NCBI GenBank assembly: GCA_964655435.1
Contig: CAZZMP010000005.1
Span: 1-64,000, forward strand
Direction: 5' to 3'
DNA from: Trichlorobacter sp964655435
GTDB taxonomy: Bacteria; Desulfobacterota; Desulfuromonadia; Geobacterales; Pseudopelobacteraceae
DNA: 64,000 bases
Numbering within the stretch: position 1 is the stretch's first letter; every line of letters starts with the position of its first letter. The translations under genes and the position numbers were made by a program. Below, piece after piece: positions 52,605 through 60,741 of this stretch. A model generated the notes under the pieces. It was not told where the DNA came from. It did not search any database and worked only from the letters and a program-made list of their open reading frames with translations.

Positions 52605-53677
52605 GTCCTAAACAGATAATTATTGTATCTAATAAAACTGATATAAGCCAGCTTGCCTACCGTTTGCTTGATGGGGGTGAACATAAACTTTACCAAGCTG
52701 AAAACTGTGACCTTGCCCGGAGTATAATACAGAAAGAACGGATTGATGTAATCCTTCTGGGTTTCCCTTCAGCTGATCAGTGCCTTCCCCACCTTGATTA
52801 TTTGCTTGAATCAGGTATTGACCCTGCTGTTATTGCCCTTCTGGACACAGATGACCATGAACGCTATCTTATGTGTCATAAAGAAGGAGCGCTTGATTGC
52901 CTTACTGCACCATTAACTGCAGAAAGGCTTATTAAGAGTATTGAACGTTGTGTAGCGATAAAATCGCTGGAGCGGGAAAAGCGTGATTTTGTATCAATGC
53001 TTTCGCATGATCTTAAAAATCCGCTTACAGCGGCAATCGGTTCAATTGATCTTGTAAGGGAAAAACGGTTGGGGCCACTGAATCCTGAACAACAGGACTA
53101 CCTCGCATCCGCCATTGAAAGCTGCAATGAAGTGGTCAGTATGATAGACAACCTGCTTGACATCCACCGTTTTGAGGGGGGTAAGCTGGTATTCAACAAG
53201 AGCCCATTAAACCTTGTAGAGTTGACACGTTATGTACTGCACAGTTTCAGAGGGATAATTAAACAGGTGCGGATCAATCTTACCACCCGTCTTGATGATA
53301 ATATTCCGGAGCTTCTCATCGACAGGGGTAGGTTCTCCCGCGTTATAGCCAACCTGATTGCAAATGCAGTAAAGTTTACACCTGATGGGGGAGATATTGT
53401 AGTAAGTTGTGGTTACGGAATCTCGGAAACATCAAAAATGTCGGTTGTGTTGCAGGTAAAGGACAGTGGCAGCGGTATCTCGCAACTTGATCTTCCTCTA
53501 ATCTTTGATAGATTTGTGCAAGCATCAAAGCATGGTGGTCGTGGCAGTGGTGGAAGTGGATTGGGGTTGGCTTTCTGCAAGATGACTGTTGAGGCTCATG
53601 GTGGAACCATAAAAGCAATCAGCCAAAAAGGCGAAGGTAGTGAATTTATTATAACACTGCCAATTCCTGAAGAATAA
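52601..53677 (+). CDS. Histidine kinase with degenerate receiver domain
   Basis: 358 residues. N-terminal receiver-like domain (about 4-115) lacks the phospho-acceptor: the position after VILL is G54 rather than Asp, and the switch lysine is Ala (LTAPL, A103), so it cannot be phosphorylated normally. A HisKA domain has H136 (MLSHDLKNPL), followed by a HATPase with NLIANAVKFTPDGG, VKDSGSGIS and GSGLGLAFCK. No membrane segment: a cytoplasmic kinase. ATG overlaps ispD; no response regulator is adjacent. Confidence 0.92.
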   Translation: MSPKQIIIVSNKTDISQLAYRLLDGGEHKLYQAENCDLARSIIQKERIDVILLGFPSADQCLPHLDYLLESGIDPAVIALLDTDDHERYLMCHKEGALDCLTAPLTAERLIKSIERCVAIKSLEREKRDFVSMLSHDLKNPLTAAIGSIDLVREKRLGPLNPEQQDYLASAIESCNEVVSMIDNLLDIHRFEGGKLVFNKSPLNLVELTRYVLHSFRGIIKQVRINLTTRLDDNIPELLIDRGRFSRVIANLIANAVKFTPDGGDIVVSCGYGISETSKMSVVLQVKDSGSGISQLDLPLIFDRFVQASKHGGRGSGGSGLGLAFCKMTVEAHGGTIKAISQKGEGSEFIITLPIPEE

Positions 53678-53691
53678 AAGGGAGGTTTTAG

Positions 53692-54180
53692 ATGAAGCGC
53701 TTTCTTACCAGTTTGTTGTTGATTTTCAGTTTTCATCTTTTTATATCTTCAGCATCTGCATCATGCACGGATCTTTCAAAGGCTCTTGTAATCGGCAATG
53801 GCCCCAAAAAAGTTATTGAATTCACTGACCCTGATTGTCCTTTCTGTCGCAGGGCTTCAGCTTATTTCCATAACCGTAGTGACGTAACCCGTTATGTCTT
53901 TTTCAATCCACTTGCAATGCACCAACATGCCCGTCAAAAGGTGTTGTACATACTTTCTGGCAAGGATAAGGCACGCCTTTACCACGAAGTTATGTCCGGT
54001 GGGATTGACAATCTTGATAGCACTAAGCTTCCGGTCAACCAGGCAGGAGTCAAGTTGTTGGAGGAGCAGCAGGCTGAATCCAGAAAGTCCAATATAGATT
54101 CAACCCCGACATTTATGATTATGGGAAGAATAGTTGAGGGGTTTGATCTTCCGAAGATTGAAGCCCTGCTTGGGAAGTAG
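53692..54180 (+). CDS. DsbC-like periplasmic disulphide protein
   Basis: 162 residues. Signal peptide 1-23 (FISSASAS). Thioredoxin fold with C49-P50-F51-C52 (DPDCPFCRRA) and a cis-proline region STPTFMI; length and the CPFC motif match a single-domain DsbC-like thiol isomerase, lacking the DsbC dimerisation domain. Acts on periplasmic disulphides. 14 bases after the kinase gene, convergent with the hexokinase gene, with no terminator seen between. Confidence 0.85.
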   Translation: MKRFLTSLLLIFSFHLFISSASASCTDLSKALVIGNGPKKVIEFTDPDCPFCRRASAYFHNRSDVTRYVFFNPLAMHQHARQKVLYILSGKDKARLYHEVMSGGIDNLDSTKLPVNQAGVKLLEEQQAESRKSNIDSTPTFMIMGRIVEGFDLPKIEALLGK

Positions 54181-54204
54181 AGAAAGAACCGTTTTAATGA
54201 TTCT

Positions 54205-55548
54205 TTAAGCCCCCGGCCTGGACATCTGGCTGGATGATGTTGCCACAGCACCGATGATTGCAGAACCTATCCCTGAACCATCTTTGACCAGTGCATAAGT
54301 TATCCTGTTCGAACGGCTTTCAAAAAGTTCGGACAGGATAATTTTCATTTCATCCTGAAAACCCGGATATTTTTCAAACAGAGAACCGTCAATGGCAACG
54401 GTATGACTGTTATCCAGCTGAGGATCCATCCATGAGATGACAGCGGCGATTGCTGTGCCTGCCAGACGGGCTGATCTCGTAGAAACGATACGGGCAATAT
54501 CAATAACAAACTGTCTGTCAGTAGCTGATATTCCATTATAATCTGTTGAGTTTATTATTTCTTTGTCTTCAGCGAAGTTCGCCAGATGTTCTGTTGTGAA
54601 TCCATTTTTTGTTTCAAATATCGACTGCTGCTTTCCTTTGAAAAGCAGCCCTCTCTCTGTCATCTCAAAGATAATCAGTCTTGCAATCTCACCCAGATAC
54701 ATGCCTGAAACCATCTTTTCGAGCTGTTGCTTCCCCTGATTATGGGAATTTTTGTCCAGATACTGATCAAATCTGTTTGTTTTAAGCTTGTTAAAGTTTC
54801 CCCACTCGATATTTATGATCATCTCTTCTGAATCAGTTTTTGTTTGGATTTTTTTGATATTAGATGATTTTTCAGGGTAACAGGCATTTGTTCCGGTGCC
54901 CAGTATTACCCCGATATCAGATGATTTATCCGAGTAACTCCTGGCCAGCAAGGTTCCTACAGTGTCGTTGGCAAGTGAAGCAACGTAAACACTCATCTGT
55001 TTTCTCTTTAGAGCCTCGGAAAGCAAATCAACAACATCTTTGCCAACCATGCCTGAGATATTGAAACCTTTTGCCCAGCAAATTAGGGTTCCTGAAACTA
55101 TGGAATGCTGTTCCACCGGGAATGAGAAGGTGAAGGAAAGGGGATACTCTTTATCTCTTGCCACGTTCTGGTCTTTTAAAAAAAGGGATATACTATCAAC
55201 AATAAAATCAAACAGTTCGTTCTCTGTCCCTGTCATAATCTCTTTTGGTATCATAAACCTGCTTACAGCTGTGGTTTCGGCTTTCCCTTTGCCATCAAGA
55301 GTTACTGACAGAACTCTTAAGTTTGTCCCCCCCAGGTCAATGGCCAGAAAATTTCCTTTTTCATTCCCTGACGGGCGGCTTACAAATGATGGGATCATCT
55401 TGAGGGAGCTGGTACTCCCCTCCAGCCCCAAACGCATTTCATTATGAAAACTGCTGATAATCTCTTTTGCGTCGTTAAGGCCGATAAAAAAAGAAGTCTG
55501 AAGTTCATTCAAGAAGGCTTTTGGATCTGATACCAACGTGTCGTTCAT
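54205..55548 (-). CDS. Hexokinase of the eukaryotic (HK) type
   Basis: 447 residues, the size of yeast or half-mammalian hexokinases. ATP-dependent hexose phosphorylation. Hallmarks in order: LAIDLGGTNLRVLSV phosphate-1 (68-82), FSFPVEQ (141-147), ICWAKGF (156-162), NDTVGTL (194-200) with catalytic D195, GTGTNACY (217-224), then INIEWGNF and KMVSGMYLGEIARL. These belong to the eukaryotic hexokinase family rather than the bacterial ROK or glucokinase families, unusual for a bacterium. Shine-Dalgarno weak. Convergent with the DsbC-like gene. Confidence 0.9.
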   Translation of the reverse strand: MNDTLVSDPKAFLNELQTSFFIGLNDAKEIISSFHNEMRLGLEGSTSSLKMIPSFVSRPSGNEKGNFLAIDLGGTNLRVLSVTLDGKGKAETTAVSRFMIPKEIMTGTENELFDFIVDSISLFLKDQNVARDKEYPLSFTFSFPVEQHSIVSGTLICWAKGFNISGMVGKDVVDLLSEALKRKQMSVYVASLANDTVGTLLARSYSDKSSDIGVILGTGTNACYPEKSSNIKKIQTKTDSEEMIINIEWGNFNKLKTNRFDQYLDKNSHNQGKQQLEKMVSGMYLGEIARLIIFEMTERGLLFKGKQQSIFETKNGFTTEHLANFAEDKEIINSTDYNGISATDRQFVIDIARIVSTRSARLAGTAIAAVISWMDPQLDNSHTVAIDGSLFEKYPGFQDEMKIILSELFESRSNRITYALVKDGSGIGSAIIGAVATSSSQMSRPGA

Positions 55549-55570
55549 ATTCTATTACCAAAGTCTCCGG

Positions 55571-57211
55571 CTAGAGGCTCTGCTTCTCCCTTAATGCCAC
55601 CTTGTTTGTCTTTCCTACACTCGTTTTGTCTATAGCATCTACCAGTTTTACTTTCAGAAGTACCACATGCTTGTTTATAACTCCTGTATCTGCATATTCC
55701 TTAATATGGTGTGCAAGTTCCTTTTCTGTAACCGACATATCATGTTTTGCAACAACAAGGGCAAGTGGACGTTCTCCCCATTTTTCATCAGGTATCCCTA
55801 TTACAGCTACCTCGGATACTGCGGGATGATGAGCTATCATATTCTCCAGTTCAAGCGAAGATACCCATTCGCCTGCTACCTTGATCAGATCCTTAATCCG
55901 ATCCGTTATTTTTACGTAACCCTGTTTGTTCTGGACTGCAACGTCACCTGTGTGCAGATAGCCACCTTCCCAAAGACGCTCCGATGCCTTATGATCTTTT
56001 AGATAGCCTTGTGTAAGCCAGGGTGCTCTCACGATGATTTCACCTGGAGTTTTATCGTCTCGGGGCTGCTCATTGAATTTTTCATCTACAATCTTCAGTT
56101 CTACAAGTGGTAGTGTACGGCCGGTTTTGCACCGGATTGCCGCCTGCTCATCATCTGGCAGTTCAAGCATTTCGGGCGAAAGCTGAGAAATAGTCAGAAT
56201 CGGGCATGTCTCAGACATTCCATAACCTGTGAATACGTCAATTCCCCTTTTCATCGCCTCAATACAGAGAGATCTGGACATTGATGCGCCACCGATTATA
56301 AGCTTCCAGCCTGAGAGATCCATCCTTGCTGAATTTGGATGCCTTAGCAACATATGGAGAATGGTTGGAACGCAGTGTGAAAAGGTAACCTTTTCTCGCT
56401 CAACGAGTTCAAGGAGGGTTTCCGGAATGTAACGGCCAGGGTAGACCTGTTTTACACCAAGCATGGTTGCTACAAAAGGGATTCCCCAGGCATGCACATG
56501 AAACATAGGTGTAATTGGCATATAGACATCACTACGATTGAAGCTCCCCTGACCTACGGCGGAGCCTAGGACTCCTAGAACTCCCATTGTGTGCAGCACC
56601 AGTTGTCTGTGGCTGAAGTAGACCCCTTTTGGCATGCCTGTTGTGCCGGTAGTATAAAATGTTGTGGCTCGGCTGTTTTCGTCAAAATCAGGGAAGCTGA
56701 ATTCAGGGGATGCGGAGTTGAGTAGAGATTCATATTCACCTGCAAACTCAATGCTGGTCTCAGGGATGGCCGGTTCGTCATTTAACAGAACAAAGCCTCT
56801 CACCGTGTCAATTCGACCTCTGATCTGTTCCAGAATAGGTAGAAACTCCGAATTTACAAGGAGCAGATCATCTTCGGCATGGTCAATTGTGTACAGGATC
56901 TGCTCAGGTGAGAGACGAACATTTATTGTATGTAATACTGCTCCAATCATAGGCACTGCAAAAAAACATTCCAGATAGCGGTGTGAGTCCCAGTCCATGA
57001 CCGCTACCGTATCTCCATGTTTTATTCCAAGAGCAGTAAGGGCATTGGCAAGACGGGCAATCCTCTGTCTCAGCTCTCGGTAGGTAAAACGTTGGTTACG
57101 GTACACTATTTCCTGATCCGGCTCATCTATTACCGGGAAGAAAAGAAGATTCTTGATAAGAAGGGGATAGTTATATGCAGAAGGGGTACGGAAGATCAGG
57201 GAGTCGGACAT
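55571..57211 (-). CDS. AMP-binding acyl-CoA synthetase
   Basis: 546 residues. ANL-family ligase activating a medium- or long-chain fatty acid to acyl-CoA. Core motif YTTGTTGMPKGVYFSH (about 182-198), GYGMSETCP in the middle, then TGDVAVQNKQGYVKITDRIKD and the hinge/lysine region SVGKTNKVAL near the C-terminus. AGGAGACC precedes the ATG. 60 bases after leuA, with an inverted repeat in between, and upstream of the hexokinase gene by 23 bases. Confidence 0.9.
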   Translation of the reverse strand: MSDSLIFRTPSAYNYPLLIKNLLFFPVIDEPDQEIVYRNQRFTYRELRQRIARLANALTALGIKHGDTVAVMDWDSHRYLECFFAVPMIGAVLHTINVRLSPEQILYTIDHAEDDLLLVNSEFLPILEQIRGRIDTVRGFVLLNDEPAIPETSIEFAGEYESLLNSASPEFSFPDFDENSRATTFYTTGTTGMPKGVYFSHRQLVLHTMGVLGVLGSAVGQGSFNRSDVYMPITPMFHVHAWGIPFVATMLGVKQVYPGRYIPETLLELVEREKVTFSHCVPTILHMLLRHPNSARMDLSGWKLIIGGASMSRSLCIEAMKRGIDVFTGYGMSETCPILTISQLSPEMLELPDDEQAAIRCKTGRTLPLVELKIVDEKFNEQPRDDKTPGEIIVRAPWLTQGYLKDHKASERLWEGGYLHTGDVAVQNKQGYVKITDRIKDLIKVAGEWVSSLELENMIAHHPAVSEVAVIGIPDEKWGERPLALVVAKHDMSVTEKELAHHIKEYADTGVINKHVVLLKVKLVDAIDKTSVGKTNKVALREKQSL

Positions 57212-57228
57212 CGGTGGTCTCCTGTTAG

Positions 57229-57258
57229 GGCAGGAGCATATACTGATATGCCCCTGCC
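57229..57258 (-). repeat. Inverted repeat between leuA and the acyl-CoA synthetase
   Basis: 13-bp stem with one G-U pair in the minus-strand RNA (57229-57241 with 57246-57258) and a four-base loop, in the 60-base gap. No U-tract follows, so it is not a clear terminator; it could be a processing or stability stem that lowers expression of the downstream gene. Confidence 0.55.
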
Positions 57259-57271
57259 GGTAAAATAAAAC

Positions 57272-58831
57272 TTATATAGCATCCACCAGGCGTTTCTGTT
57301 TGGAATTCAGCCGGTTTAGTGCGTGTATATAAGCCTTGGCTGAAGCGACAATGATATCTGTGGAAGCGCCTTTTCCTACCACAGTATGACCGGCATCTTC
57401 GACCCTTACAGTTACCTCTCCCTGGGCATCTGTGCCACCTGTAATTGAACCCACGTTGTACTGGGTTAGTTTTGCCTTTGATTTTGTCAGTTTTCTGATC
57501 GCCTTGAAGGCTGAATCAACAGGACCGTCTCCAAGTTCGGCAGTGCGTACCGGTTTGCCATCTATCTCCATCTGAACAGTTGCAGTTGCAACGGCAAATG
57601 AACCACAGGTAACAGTAATATGTTCAAGCTTGTATTTATCCTCTTCTCTGGACTCATCCGTTACTATTGCATCAAGATCCTCATCAAAAACCTCTTTTTT
57701 AAGATCAGCCAGATCCTTGAAGCGATCAAATGCGCGGTTTAGCATATCATCAGCAAGGTCGTGACCCAACTCCTCCAGACGTTTTTTAAAGGCGTGTCTA
57801 CCGGAGTGTTTGCCAAGCACCAGAGCGCTGGCAGTAAGACCTACCGATTCAGGTGTCATAATCTCGTACGTTGACTTGTCCATCAGCATGCCGTGCTGAT
57901 GGATGCCAGCCTCGTGAGCAAAGGCGTTGGCTCCTACAACAGCCTTGTTAGGCTGTACAGAAATGCCAGTAATATTTGTAAGCAGACGACTAGCAGGCGT
58001 CAACTGCTCGGTGATAATGTTCGTTCTATATGGGAGTATGTCCCGGCGTGTCCTCATGATCATGACAAACTCTTCCAGAGAACAGTTCCCTGCTCTTTCA
58101 CCAATACCGTTGATGGTACACTCAACCTGACCTGCTCCTGCCTGTACTGCGGCAATAGAGTTCGCGACAGAAAGTCCCAGATCGTTGTGGCAATGTACAG
58201 AAATAACCGCTTTTTCTATGTTTGGCACATTGTCCTTCAGATACTTTATGATGTTGAAATATTCAAACGGAATGGTATAGCCAACTGTGTCAGGTATGTT
58301 TACTGTTGTTGCACCGGCAGCGATTACAGCCTCAACCACCTGTGCCAGAAACGGCAGTCTGGTGCGAACAGCATCCTCGCATGAAAACTCAACATTGGCA
58401 GTATATGAAGCTGCCCTTTTAACAGCCTTTACAGCGGATTCAAGCACCTGATCCGGTTCCATCTTCAGCTTGTACTTCATATGGATATCGGATGTTGCTA
58501 TAAAGGTGTGTATCCTTCCTTTTTCTCCTGCATATTTCAATGCTTCCCATGCCCGATCTATATCTTTCTCGCTGGAACGACAGAGACCTGCAATCTCAGG
58601 TCCTTTTATAACCTGGGCAACTTTTTTTACTGCCTCGAAGTCCCCTTCAGAGGCGATCGGGAAACCGGCTTCGATGATATCAACATTCAGCTTCTGCAGT
58701 TGTTTGGCAAGACGCAACTTCTCTTCAATATTCATGCTGTTGCCAGGAGCTTGCTCACCGTCACGCAGTGTGGTGTCAAAAATCCTTATGATTCGTGTGT
58801 CATCATTTGACGCTTTTTTAGCTTTTGTCAT
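57272..58831 (-). CDS. leuA: 2-isopropylmalate synthase LeuA
   Basis: 519 residues from the ATG at 58831 with GGAGG six bases upstream; a longer frame runs into the T-box and is not real. Condenses acetyl-CoA with 2-oxoisovalerate, the first committed step of leucine synthesis. HMGL-like barrel with FDTTLRDGEQAPG (18-30), HCHNDLGLSVANS and NGIGERAGN, then the communication region and C-terminal LeuA dimer domain (YNVGSITGGTDAQGEVTV) for leucine feedback. Controlled by the upstream leucine T-box. Confidence 0.96.
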   Translation of the reverse strand: MTKAKKASNDDTRIIRIFDTTLRDGEQAPGNSMNIEEKLRLAKQLQKLNVDIIEAGFPIASEGDFEAVKKVAQVIKGPEIAGLCRSSEKDIDRAWEALKYAGEKGRIHTFIATSDIHMKYKLKMEPDQVLESAVKAVKRAASYTANVEFSCEDAVRTRLPFLAQVVEAVIAAGATTVNIPDTVGYTIPFEYFNIIKYLKDNVPNIEKAVISVHCHNDLGLSVANSIAAVQAGAGQVECTINGIGERAGNCSLEEFVMIMRTRRDILPYRTNIITEQLTPASRLLTNITGISVQPNKAVVGANAFAHEAGIHQHGMLMDKSTYEIMTPESVGLTASALVLGKHSGRHAFKKRLEELGHDLADDMLNRAFDRFKDLADLKKEVFDEDLDAIVTDESREEDKYKLEHITVTCGSFAVATATVQMEIDGKPVRTAELGDGPVDSAFKAIRKLTKSKAKLTQYNVGSITGGTDAQGEVTVRVEDAGHTVVGKGASTDIIVASAKAYIHALNRLNSKQKRLVDAI

Positions 58832-58860
58832 TTGCCACCTCCTGTGGTCTTTGTTTCTGT

Positions 58861-59233
58861 AAAAATAAAAAACGCCTGCGCCCCATTGCAGGGACGAAGG
58901 CGAATGCTTTCGTGGTACCACCCTACTTCGCCCTGTCGCTTCGTATTTTGACCGTTACCTGGGTTGGCTTCGTAATCAACGGCTAAACGTAATGATGATT
59001 ACGCTCTTGCTGTTTCTTCCTTGCCTGCCTTGGTATCGAATAAATACAAACCGACAATAGGCCTCATTTTGACCCGTTACGTGGATAATACGGCTCTGAC
59101 TAATCCTGTTTCATCAGAGCGGCTCCGAGGCGAGTTCACAGTTTCCATCCGCCGGTTTGCACCAACCACCGGCTCTCTGAAAGGATGTACCTCTGCTACT
59201 ACTCCTCTTCCCAGCCTTTTCTTGCAAATAATT
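58861..59233 (-). ncRNA. Leucine T-box leader of leuA
   Basis: On the minus strand: stem I distal motifs AGAGAG (59173-59178) and GGTTGGTG (59160-59167), specifier loop GAACTC with specifier codon CTC (Leu) at 59132-59134, the conserved T-box GTAGGGTGGTACCACG (58911-58926), a competing GGCGAA/TTCGCC antiterminator pair, then a terminator hairpin (58873-58902) and T-run (58861-58872). Uncharged tRNA-Leu should stabilise the antiterminator and allow leuA transcription. The leader is about 370 bases and has a 14-base near-repeat between stem I and the T-box (58945-58958 and 59066-59080). Confidence 0.93.
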
Positions 59234-59239
59234 GGATAC

Positions 59240-59268
59240 ATCATAAAAAGAGCTGAACAGTCCGTCAA
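59240..59268 (-). promoter_or_regulatory. Promoter of the leuA T-box
   Basis: On the minus strand TTGACG (59263-59268), a 17-base spacer and TATGAT (59240-59245). Start expected near 59233, just before the T-box stem I. Confidence 0.7.
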
Positions 59269-59310
59269 CTGTTTTGTTTTTGGTGGTTTCTTTTTGATTA
59301 AATCAAACAG

Positions 59311-59685
59311 CTATTGAAACTTAATGGCAGTTGCTGATGCGCGATACTCAGTGCTTGGAAACGCAGGGAAAACCACTATAGTAATCTTTCTACTGGTAAA
59401 TTCTGGCAGTATTACTGCATCTGCATTAAGTTTATATGCCTCTTCGCGCAGTGAACTTATGGCCCAGTCATATAGATTTGGTTCAAGAGCATAATCCATT
59501 CCATAAACTTCACGAACAATCTGTATTCTGCCGATCTGAATGTATGGGCGTACCAGTTCATCCTGTTTTAGTACAGGAGGCAACTCTTTGCCCTCTTTGT
59601 TTATAGTAGGGATAGCAGAGCAAGCAGGTAGGATTGCGAGAAGAATCAGCAGAAAAGCTGTTAGAATTCGAATAGATTTAAACAC
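59311..59685 (-). CDS. Small lipoprotein, YbjQ-like core
   Basis: 124 residues. Lipoprotein signal with lipobox LPAC, C22. The mature part (VREVYGMDYALEPNLYDWAI, SLREEAYKLNADAVILPEF, then a basic-aromatic tail RASATAIKF) resembles the heavy-metal-binding/YbjQ-type fold in small envelope proteins. Function unknown. Single gene, 43 bases before the leuA T-box promoter. Confidence 0.68.
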   Translation of the reverse strand: MFKSIRILTAFLLILLAILPACSAIPTINKEGKELPPVLKQDELVRPYIQIGRIQIVREVYGMDYALEPNLYDWAISSLREEAYKLNADAVILPEFTSRKITIVVFPAFPSTEYRASATAIKFQ

Positions 59686-59780
59686 AAAGATACCCTCGTG
59701 TTTGCAGATAAGAATGTGAGAATTCTAAATAAAGTGGCAATGAAAAGTCTATCTTTAATGACTTTCACACTTTTTATTAA

Positions 59781-60329
59781 TCAGGTCAATAGTTCTCCAA
59801 GTTCGTTCTCCAGAAATTCTCTTGAATAACGGACATAATTTCCTGCAGATTTTTTGAGCCAGGCGATCTCTTCCGGTGTCAGATCTCTTTTGTATCTGGC
59901 TGGTGAGCCTATCCAGAGGGTATGAGGAGGAATAATGGTTCCTTCTGTCACCAGGGCTCTTGCGCCAACCAAGGCGCCTTCTCCAACAACCGCCTTATCC
60001 ATAACCATGGCTTGCATCCCTATAAAACAGCCGTTCTCAAGGGTGCATCCGTGCAGTGTAACGCTGTGGCCGATAGTTACATCATCTCCAATTATCAAAG
60101 GTGCGCCTGGATCTTCAGCATTTTTCCTGTGTGTGACATGAAGCATTGTCATGTCCTGAACGTTTGAACGAGCGCCAATACTTATGAAGTTTACATCGCC
60201 TCTTGCAACCACGTTGTACCAGATGCTGGCCTCTTCGGCTATTGATACTTCGCCTATGACTACGGCGGTTTCCGCTATAAAGGCTGATGGATCGATCTGC
60301 GGGGTCATTCCTTTAAATGGACGTATCAT
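59781..60329 (-). CDS. Gamma-carbonic anhydrase-like hexapeptide protein
   Basis: 182 residues from the ATG at 60329, which has AAGGA upstream; the open frame continues upstream 72 codons into unrelated low-complexity sequence and was rejected. Left-handed beta-helix of hexapeptide repeats (IGEVSIAEEASIWYNVVARGD, VNFISIGARSNVQDMT) with the metal-binding histidines in LHVTHRK and IGHSVTLHGC. Matches the gamma-carbonic anhydrase/YrdA family. Activity is not assured without the acidic loop; the metal is probably Fe or Zn. Confidence 0.88.
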   Translation of the reverse strand: MIRPFKGMTPQIDPSAFIAETAVVIGEVSIAEEASIWYNVVARGDVNFISIGARSNVQDMTMLHVTHRKNAEDPGAPLIIGDDVTIGHSVTLHGCTLENGCFIGMQAMVMDKAVVGEGALVGARALVTEGTIIPPHTLWIGSPARYKRDLTPEEIAWLKKSAGNYVRYSREFLENELGELLT

Positions 60330-60402
60330 AGATTGTTCCTTTGCTGGATAATATAGATGAGGCAAATATAGATTTTGATTCTCATATTGTCTGCGATATA
60401 AA

Positions 60403-60430
60403 AAACCCCCGATGACTCTGACGGGGGTTT
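60403..60430 (-). terminator. Intrinsic terminator after the FmdB-like gene
   Basis: 9-bp GC-rich stem (60403-60411 with 60422-60430), 10-base loop, followed on the minus strand by TTTTTTAT. It lies 41 bases past the FmdB-like stop and about 74 bases before the carbonic-anhydrase-like gene. Confidence 0.9.
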
Positions 60431-60471
60431 GCTCTGTTCTTTTTCGACGCACGGTCGAAATATTAGATGCC

Positions 60472-60693
60472 TCAGCCAGCAGATGAGCAAGAGGGAGCAG
60501 AAGATGAGGAAGAACAGGAAGAACTGCTGGAGTTAAACCAGCCATCTCCTTTAAGGCTGAAGGCCGTTTGAGATATAAGCTTTTCTACCTTTCCTCCGCA
60601 CTTAGGACATTCCTCGGCAGGTGGCGCCGAGAACTTCTGAAGCAGTTCAAATTGATGGTTGCATGACTGACAGCGGTATTCGTACATCGGCAT
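60472..60693 (-). CDS. FmdB-family zinc-ribbon protein
   Basis: 73 residues. N-terminal MPMYEYRCQSC with four cysteines C8, C11, C29 and C32 in two CxxC pairs, then a Ser/Cys-rich tail (SSSSSCSSSSSAPSCSSAG), typical of FmdB-like putative regulatory proteins. Function unclear. GAGGAGG lies nine bases upstream of the ATG. Followed by its own terminator. Confidence 0.9.
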   Translation of the reverse strand: MPMYEYRCQSCNHQFELLQKFSAPPAEECPKCGGKVEKLISQTAFSLKGDGWFNSSSSSCSSSSSAPSCSSAG

Positions 60694-60741
60694 ATAAAAA
60701 GCCTCCTCAAAATATATCTATTTTTGAATATAGGTATTCTT

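Noticed and set aside
58832..58921. Longer LeuA frame beginning at 58921
   Set aside because: The extension would be coded by the T-box and terminator hairpin; the ATG at 58831 follows GGAGG.
60330..60545. Longer carbonic-anhydrase-like frame beginning at 60545
   Set aside because: It would run through the FmdB terminator and into the FmdB gene on the same strand; the ATG at 60329 has AAGGA upstream.
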